Assembly: GCA_022376465.1 (NCBI GenBank)
Contig: JACDTU010000001.1
Coordinates: 868,001-932,000, forward strand
Length of the DNA: 64,000 nt
Reading direction: 5' to 3'
Source of the DNA: Cubamyces lactineus
Lineage: Eukaryota > Basidiomycota > Agaricomycetes > Polyporales > Polyporaceae
Shown here: one piece after another, positions 57,054 to 64,000 of the stretch
How positions within the stretch are numbered: the first letter of the stretch is position 1
How the letters are laid out: every line of letters begins with the position of its first letter
Notes under the pieces: generated by a model
Told to the model about the DNA's origin: nothing
Seen by the model: the letters and a program-made list of their open reading frames with translations, nothing else
Database searches by the model: none
Made by a program: the position numbers and the translations under genes

Positions 57054-60000
57054 CTAGCTGCGACTCACGAAGTTCGCCCACGACGCCGGGAAGAGCTTCG
57101 GCACGCGCAACTCGATCTTGCCCAGCCGCTGGATCGACTGACGCCACCGCACCTCGGCGTCGCGCAGCCCCTGCAGCTCTGCGAGCTGCGCGCGCGTGGG
57201 GTGGTGTAGGAGCACGGCGAAGACGCGGTCGGAGTGGTCCCGGTACTGGAACAGATGGATGACGTTCTGTCCCTCGCGCAAGGTGCGCAGGCTGAGATCG
57301 ACGCAGCCGTCGACGGTCATCTGTGATGCATACAGCATACGGGCGTACGTGGAGTCAGTACTAGACGTTATATGGACGACATAGGGCAGGCGAAAGAGGT
57401 GAAGGCGGTTACGTACGATGAAAGGGGGCGTTATGACGAAGCGATCTGCGCCTTCTCCGTTGTTCACGACCAAAAACGCCGACGTGGCATCCTTCGGCCA
57501 GGGAGCTGGCCGCCCGCACTTGGTCACGTCGGATATGCCCGCAGGATCGTCGGACGGGCTAGCCTCAATGCACTGAGAGGCGTAGAAGGACACAAATGAG
57601 ATGCATAGCGTCTGTGAGAGATCGCTGCGTGTCGCCAAGGCGCAAAGTAATGTCAGTCAGACGCACGATCGAATTAAAGCGAAACCGCATACTCTGTCGC
57701 ACGCACGTCGCGCTCCTTCCACCGCGTGATTTGTGCGAGTTCCTCTGCTGTGAGCTCGAACTCGAACACTACAGGATGGCGTGCGGGCGTGGGTGCCGAG
57801 GCGCCTCGGGCGATGCTGAGAACACGGACGTCCGTAGAAAGGAAGGGAGATACGGTGATGTCTGGCTCACTAGCCTGCGCCGCGGTAGATGCGGACGTCG
57901 ATGCAGATGCAGAAGCAAACGAGGTGGTCGGAGGGGCGGCAGCAATAGGCGGGAGCGTAATGGTAAGGGAAGGCCTAACCGGGGACCGGGGATTGGTAGG
58001 TCCGAGCGTGATCGCCTGCGCGAGGACGGTGCCAGAGGTTGACATGGAGGGGGGCGTCGTGGTGGATGGGATTATGGCACTAGACACAGGCGTGGTGGAC
58101 GAGGATGCGACAGGATGCTTTATGCTGCCGGGAGAAGCAGTTGCGGGGGCAGATGCGGCACCAGTTGCAGTCCTCGTATCGGATGCAGGACCGGCAGCGG
58201 ACACCTCATCCGCACCACCTGTGGCAGAGGAAGTGGACGGGCCCTCGATGAGATCCATGGCAGCTACACATGGGGCAGTCAGCTGACATCGGGATTGCCT
58301 AGCTACTGGCGCACATACCCTGAGTAGATAAACTTGAAGACGAACTCGTACTTGTGAGATCTGCGGACGCGCCACTACCATTACTACGGGATGATCGTGA
58401 GGAGGGCTCGGAGGGCAAGAAGAGAGGTTCCTTGGGCATCGTAGTCGCAGGGGGCATGGGTGCCACGTCGGACTGCACCGCGTCACCCATCTCTACGTCG
58501 CCTTCACCAGGATGGAGTCCACGTCGGCTAGTGCTGGCATCCTGGCCGACGTCGTCGACATTCATCGCAACAGGAGAGTCCACTGTGGTAGTGCTTTCGT
58601 CGAGTATACGACCCGTCCCGTTTACGCCCGTCTGAGCCTTCCCGTCTGATGACCTGGCTATGCTGGCAGGTAATGGGGGAGGCGGCATCGACGCAGATGC
58701 TGACACAGTCGCAGATGTTGAAGCGGGGTTAGATAATGAGCCTTCGTTCACAGCAGTATGAGAATCGGGCTTGGGTTCCTCGTCAACGACCATGTCATCC
58801 TGTACCTGGTTCACAAAGTGCATTGAGCTAGCTCTGATGCCTGGAGGACCATGCCGCTTCTTTTTGTACGTAGCACCAGGGGTGAGACTGGGGGTGGGGG
58901 GAGGTCCAGAATTAGAATTAGACAAAGGCTCTCCTGGCGAGGTGGTAGCATGGGCGGCAGCAGGTGGTACATCTTGCACCGGCTCGTCAGTTTGGGCAGG
59001 CGAGCTCTCTGTGGACCGTCCTTCAACGTCCTCAACGGCCATTGGAAGGAATTTCAAGCCTGGTGGTCCTTTTCCCTTTCGTTTCCTCTTCACCACATGG
59101 GAGCTGAGTGGCGAAGGTAGGTGTTCCTTCTCGTTTGTCTGTGATGGCGAACGAGAGGCTGCCTGCGAGATGATCTCGGAGGATGTTCCAGCCATGGCGG
59201 GTGGACTCGATGCTGGTAGAGGGTCGGTGTCGGTGTCGGGATGGCGTCTCTTGAGCGGCGGACCAAGGATTGTTGGAGAACCGGGTGCTGGTGGAGCGTT
59301 ATCTTGCTGACTTGCTACCTGGGCTGGGCTTGTCCTCAAAGATGGTGAGTGGCGTATAGGCTCTGGTATTGGGACCGGAGTTGAGACAGGGTTCGTGGAA
59401 GTATCATTCTGGGGAACTGCTTGGGTAGACACCTCTGCTGTTGGTGTGGCGGTTGGGGCGACAGGGACGTCTCCACTAGCAGCAGGCCCATGTTCCAGGA
59501 TGCCAATGTTCAAGCTCTTCGCTTCCCCAGCATCGTTGGGCTTTGTAAAAGTCGCCGTGTTCCGGTCAGCGACAGGTAGGCTCTCAGGTGCTGCAGGCCC
59601 ATCGGTGGTGTGCTTTTCCTTGTACCAATTCAGATCCGCCTCGATAAAGTCGGTACCGAACGCGATCGTTTTCCGCTTCTTCGCCTTCGGGCGCGAGTGT
59701 TCGGAACTTGCTGTAGAGTCGGTCTTGGCCGCAGATGGCAGCTGATTCATAGTTGCAGCTCGGACGATGTTGGTGCGAGGAAGGACTGGCGGGGCGAACG
59801 GGGAAGCGGACACTACCGGGGAAGGTGTAGCTTGCTGCGATGGCGGTGCAAATGGACTCCAAGCGACTGCCGGTACCGGCTTCGAGACTGGTGGATGTCG
59901 GTCAGCAGCGTCAGGAGCAGCTATAGGTGTTGGAGGAGGTATGAGCTGTACTGGCGTGGCGGGCGCAAACACTTGATTTGATGTGGCTGGGATGGCAGGC

Positions 60001-60945
60001 GAAGGTGTCAAAGGTGTGAGGGGCGTGAGCAGCGCGGTGTTAGACGGTGCGATGGGCGATATGGACACGGGACTTTGCACGACGGTTGGAGAAGATATCG
60101 AGGAGCGCGGGGTATCTGTTGTCCTGACGATACGCAGTTAGCCTCAGAGCTCTTCCAATTTATTTAGGGAAGCCGCTCTTTGAGGCACCCGAGCTGCGAA
60201 TCAGTCTGCGTATGAACACGACTCTTCGCGTCCACTCTGGGAAGCGAGGGCAAATCCGATATGCGGCTACCAGATGTGTGCGCGAACTGCAAGATTCTAC
60301 TTACGATGTAGGGGAACTCTCAGCAATGGGGCGTGGATGCATTGTATGTTGTGCCAAGAACGTATCCACGTTCTCACACATCGTTTGGTACAATGCTCGA
60401 AGACGCTCTTCGTGAGCGGTACATGAGGGGGTGAGCGGATGGCATGAAACGAAGGGCGTGGGATTGTACTCACGTTGTAGAGTCGGCTCCGGAAAGAGCA
60501 AGGTGTATGGAACCACGGTCCGGACCGCTCTCATAAAAGGCTCCGCCCACGGTCGGACACCGTCCGCCCATCTGGAGACGTGGAATGGGAGACCAGGATA
60601 TGCGCTATGTCGACGCACATTGTCGTGAGCCGTCTGCGCGCGCGTATGTCACTGGTCAGTGATCAATGAGGAGGGGTAGCCGCCATACCTCCAGGAGTTG
60701 AATGATCTTGAACAAAGACTTAGACCAATCACTGAGTAGGAAGGGGGCACGCTTACAATGGGCCTCGCCTTGGGATAGTAGGCCTTGTCTTTGCTTAACC
60801 ACCCGGCCAATTTCTCTGCGGCGGTGGTAAAGTCTTGGAGGTTGTCGCTCGCGAGATTCTTTTGGAATATGGGAAATAGCTTATCATTGTTCTTCTCCGC
60901 GCTTTTAGCTGCAGCTATTGCGGGCGTCATAACTCTGTCTGACAT
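57054..60945 (-). CDS. 1,106-residue low-complexity protein sharing the C-terminal domain
   Basis: Eight exons: 60757-60945, 60689-60706 (18 nt), 60474-60633, 60305-60407, 58319-60123, 57693-58263, 57417-57624 and 57054-57320. The N-terminus is helical (MSDRVMTPAIAAAKSAEKNN, AAEKLAGWLSKDKAYYPKAR). Then comes a very long Ser/Pro/Thr-rich region with basic NLS-like runs (KAKKRKT, KRKRKGKG) and the repeat KKKRHGPPG / KRKGKGPPGLK. The C-terminus has CISFVSFYASQCIEASPSDD, SAFLVVNNGEGADRFVITPP and CVDLSLRTLREGQNVIHLFQ continuing YRDHSDRVFAVLLHH, which aligns with the neighbouring gene. Intron 57321-57416 is 96 nt, in frame and stop-free, so retention would add 32 residues. The 18-nt exon is inferred from frame. 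Probably a nuclear protein; function unknown. Confidence 0.8.
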
Positions 60946-61384
60946 GGTAGCCGTTGATGCTATGAAGCGCGGGGCATGTGGTGTGTGAAGCAGAAAAAAT
61001 GCCAGCGGATGTGAGGTGGAAGTAGCGACAAGCGTCGGGGAGAGTAACGTAAATGCAATAGGCCGAGAGCACTGAGTGACGAGTCTGCGGCAGCGAATTC
61101 AGGCCAAATTATCTTATCTAGGGCGTGGTTGAATCTTATCAGATAGCGATTACCTAGCACGCTATCTAATCACGGTGACGCGTCACAGCGCCGACGCTGT
61201 CTGACGCATCTCCCGACTTCACTCGACTTCGACTCGATTTGCTCATCCTCCTCCTCTTCCTCACCATCCTTCTCCCCATCCCTTCGTTCTTTCACCCCTC
61301 CATCTCCTCCGCTTTCTGCTGGCTTGCCTTTGCCTTGGTCAGCTGTAGCCTCAGGCAGGTTCTCTCAGCCGTCCCGTGGAGCGC
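60946..61384. other. bidirectional promoter region
   Basis: About 440 nt between divergent starts of the 1,106-residue gene and the Lon gene. A pyrimidine-rich stretch (about 61,195-61,330) precedes the Lon ATG, as is common at constitutive fungal promoters. Confidence 0.5.
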
Positions 61385-64000
61385 ATGAACATCCTCGGAA
61401 GCATACGAGCGGTAGCAGGACCCTCAGCACGGTCATGTAGTCGACGGTTATGTGACCCAGGTCCTTCCAGATGGACGGTGCCTGCCGCACTTGCTGGCTC
61501 ATCGCGAGCACCTTTCTACGCGTCGAGGTCGTCACTGGTGTCCCACCGGACGTTCTGCTCGTCCACCGTCACAGACTATTCCCCCACGGCAGTAGCTCGT
61601 CTCCCGCGCTGGGTCAATAACGCCAAGCCTGGTTCGACACCCGACCAGCAGTCTACCGACGCAACTCAGGCGAAGAAAGATGTACGACTAGATAGCGCTG
61701 AGGATGGGCAGTCCCCACCACCAGCATCTGCGCCTCCCTCGACGCCTCCCTCATCCTCGTCGTCCTCGGGTGATGGTTCTGACAACGCGGACCCGCCACC
61801 GCCTCCACCACCAGACAATCCGCCGCCGCCGCAAACGTCGATCTCCAAGCAGTCTGTTCCGGAAATCTATCCCCAGGTTTTGGCCTTGCCTATCGCTCGT
61901 CGTCCCCTCTTCCCCGGTTTTTACAAGGCAGTTGTTATTCGGAACCCTGAAGTCGTTGCAGCCATCAAGGAGATGATGCGCCGCGGACAGCCCTACCTTG
62001 GTGCCTTCCTCCTGAAGGATGAGAATGTGGACAGCGACATCATCACGGACATCAACTCGGTACACCCCGTTGGAGTGTTTGCGCAAATCACAAGCGTGTT
62101 CACCGCCGCGAGCAACAAGGAGGATGAGAAGGAAGAAGGACTCACTGCAGTCCTTTACCCACACCGTCGTATCCGGATCACGGAGCTCGTGAAGGGCGGC
62201 CAGGCTGCTAAGGTCGAAGCGGTTGAGAGCACACCGGCTGAGTCCCCAGTTCCGGAGTCCGAAGGCCAGCTCCCGACGCCTCCACCAGAGCGCGAAGGCC
62301 CGCCTATGACCATGCAGACGTCGTTCCTCGAAAAGTACGCGGTATCAGTCGTTAACGTCGACAACCTCGCCACACAGCCGTATAACAAGGACGACCAGCA
62401 CATTCGTGCCTTCATGTCGGAGATCGTGTCGGTATTCAAGGACATCGCGCAACTGAACCCGCTCTTCCGCGACCAGATCGCAAACTTCAGCATCAATCAG
62501 GTCGCGTCGAACGTCTTTGACGAGCCTGACAAGCTTGCCGACTTCGCCGCCGCTGTATCTACTGGTGACCCCAACGAGCTGCAGGATGTCTTGGAGAGCC
62601 TTATCGTCAAGGACCGACTTAGCAAGGCGCTCCTCGTCCTCAAGAAAGAGCTCATTAATGCCCAGCTACAGAGCAAGCTCGCGCGGGATGTGGACAGCAA
62701 GATCGCTAAGCGTCAGCGCGAGTACTATCTCATGGAGCAGCTCAAGAACATCAAGAAGGAGCTCGGAATGGAGTCTGACGGCAAGGACAAGCTCATCGAG
62801 AAGTTCAAGGAGCGCGCTGCTGCGTTGAAGATGCCCGAGGCTGTCCGAAAGGTGTTCGACGAGGAGTTGAACAAGCTTATGCACCTCGAGCCTGCTGCGT
62901 CTGAGGCGAATGTCACGAGGAACTACTTGGAATGGCTCACTCAGGTATGTTCTCCCATGTCCCGCTATGCCGCAGACCACGAGCTCACACGACTATTCAG
63001 ATCCCTTGGGGCCGTCACTCCCCCGAGAACTACTCCATTTCTCACGCGCAGAAGGTGCTGGACGAAGATCACTACGGACTGAAAGATGTCAAGGATCGCA
63101 TACTTGAATTCCTCGCCGTCGGAAAGCTTCGCGGCACCGTCGAGGGCAAGATCATCTGTCTTGTTGGTCCGCCGGGCGTTGGCAAGACATCCATCGGCAA
63201 GTCGATCGCTCGCGCTCTAAACAGGCAGTTCTTCCGGTTCTCTGTTGGAGGCCTGACGGACGTCGCGGAGATTAAGGGTCATAGGCGTACATATGTCGGG
63301 TAAGTTCCGAACTCGGGCACAGCGAGACGCGGAGGGTATTGACATGTTATGCAGAGCTCTTCCTGGCAAGATCATCCAGGCGTTGAGGCGTGTTGGTACC
63401 GAAAACCCGTTGGTGCTTATCGACGAGGTTGACAAGATCGGCCGTGGCCATAATGGTGATCCCGCAAGTGCCTTGCTCGAGATGCTCGACCCCGAGCAGA
63501 ACACCGCGTTCCTAGACCATTAGTGAGTATCTATCTGCTCTAAGTTTAGAATCATCGAGCTGATTTTGGCATAGCATGGATGTCCCAGTCGACTTGTCGA
63601 GAGTGCTCTTCGTGTGCACAGGTATGCTGAAGTGTATTCGAGTAGTCTGCCCGTATTCACCACAAACTCATAGCTAACATGCTCGATACAATTCCGGCAC
63701 CATTATTGGACCGCATGGAGGTTCTGGAGGTCAGCGGCTACGTTTCGGAGGAGAAGGCCCAGATCGCCTCGAAGTATCTCGGCCCTCAGGCAAAGGAAGC
63801 CGCCGGTTTGAAGGAAGCTGATGTTCAGCTCGAGCCTTCGGCCATTGACATCCTCATCAAGTACTACTGCCGTGAGAGCGGTGTCCGTAACCTCAAGAAA
63901 CACATCGACAAGGTACGTCTCGGCCTTTGTGAGAGGGAGAATCTTATTGATCGTGCGTACAGATCTACCGGAAAGCCGCTCTCAAGATCGTCCAGGACCT
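61385..64000 (+). CDS. PIM1: mitochondrial Lon protease, 3' part cut by window edge
   Basis: ATP-dependent serine protease of the mitochondrial matrix that removes damaged proteins. About 783 residues are visible in six exons: 61385-62944, 63001-63299, 63355-63522, 63575-63621, 63674-63912 and 63963->64000. The N-terminus is Arg/Ser-rich without acids ([20 protein letters not shown]), a mitochondrial presequence, then a Pro-rich linker with runs of P. The Lon substrate-binding domain starts near [20 protein letters not shown]. The AAA+ module follows: Walker [41 protein letters not shown], Walker [13 protein letters not shown], and [20 protein letters not shown]. The catalytic Ser/Lys domain lies beyond the window. 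The start at 61385 is the first ATG in frame; no stops or frameshifts. Confidence 0.97.

Noticed and set aside
1..64000. CRISPR array, rRNA genes, intact transposon or LTR element
   Set aside because: No regular direct-repeat arrays, no rRNA-like stretches, and no transposase or reverse-transcriptase frames were seen.

Overview
The window is nuclear DNA of a filamentous basidiomycete, most likely a wood-decay agaricomycete. The reasons are very dense 45-60 nt GT-AG introns, long Ser/Pro-rich regulatory proteins and expanded families such as tandem glutathione transferases, UstYa-like proteins and small secreted peptides. All gene models were built by eye from splice signals, reading-frame continuity and family similarity; no search was run.

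Layout. 1-6.8 kb (minus): the 5' three quarters of the cytoplasmic exonuclease Xrn1, then two tandem GNAT acetyltransferases. 6.8-10.4 kb: gene-poor, with one decayed coding relic and a tiny secreted Cys-rich peptide gene. 10.4-14.1 kb (minus): three tandem omega-like glutathione transferases. 14.6-18.2 kb (minus): GMP synthetase and a proline-iminopeptidase-like hydrolase. 18.2-31.5 kb: an accessory island holding two more Cys-rich peptide genes on a duplicated segment, a PrpF-family isomerase, two tail-to-tail UstYa/DUF3328 proteins, a membrane-anchored But2-like protein and two further small secreted peptides. 32-42.8 kb (minus): an unrecognised 783-residue protein, a Whi5/Nrm1-like cell-cycle repressor and a Zn2Cys6 transcription factor. 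44.6-47.5 kb: Cwc2 and Tma46, tail to tail. 49.4-53.6 kb: a PalI/Rim9-like four-TM protein, divergent from a peroxisomal enoyl-CoA hydratase/isomerase, then a cytochrome b5 domain protein. 54-61 kb: two long low-complexity proteins, tail to tail, that share a C-terminal domain I do not recognise. 61.4 kb to the end: mitochondrial Lon protease, cut by the window edge.

How parts may work together. The housekeeping genes look unrelated to one another. The island is the part most likely to hold something undescribed. Five tiny genes have the same design: a signal-peptide exon of 76 or 82 coding nt, a phase-1 intron, a short second exon and a TATA-like box about 90-105 nt before the ATG. Three of them encode a mature peptide with a CxC-x4-CxC core. 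Four of the five lie with the two UstYa-like proteins, whose relatives modify secreted ribosomal peptides in dikaritin pathways. A ribosomal-peptide pathway is therefore a hypothesis worth testing. The CxC spacing also resembles fungal copper metallothioneins, so secreted metal-binding peptides are an equally plausible reading.
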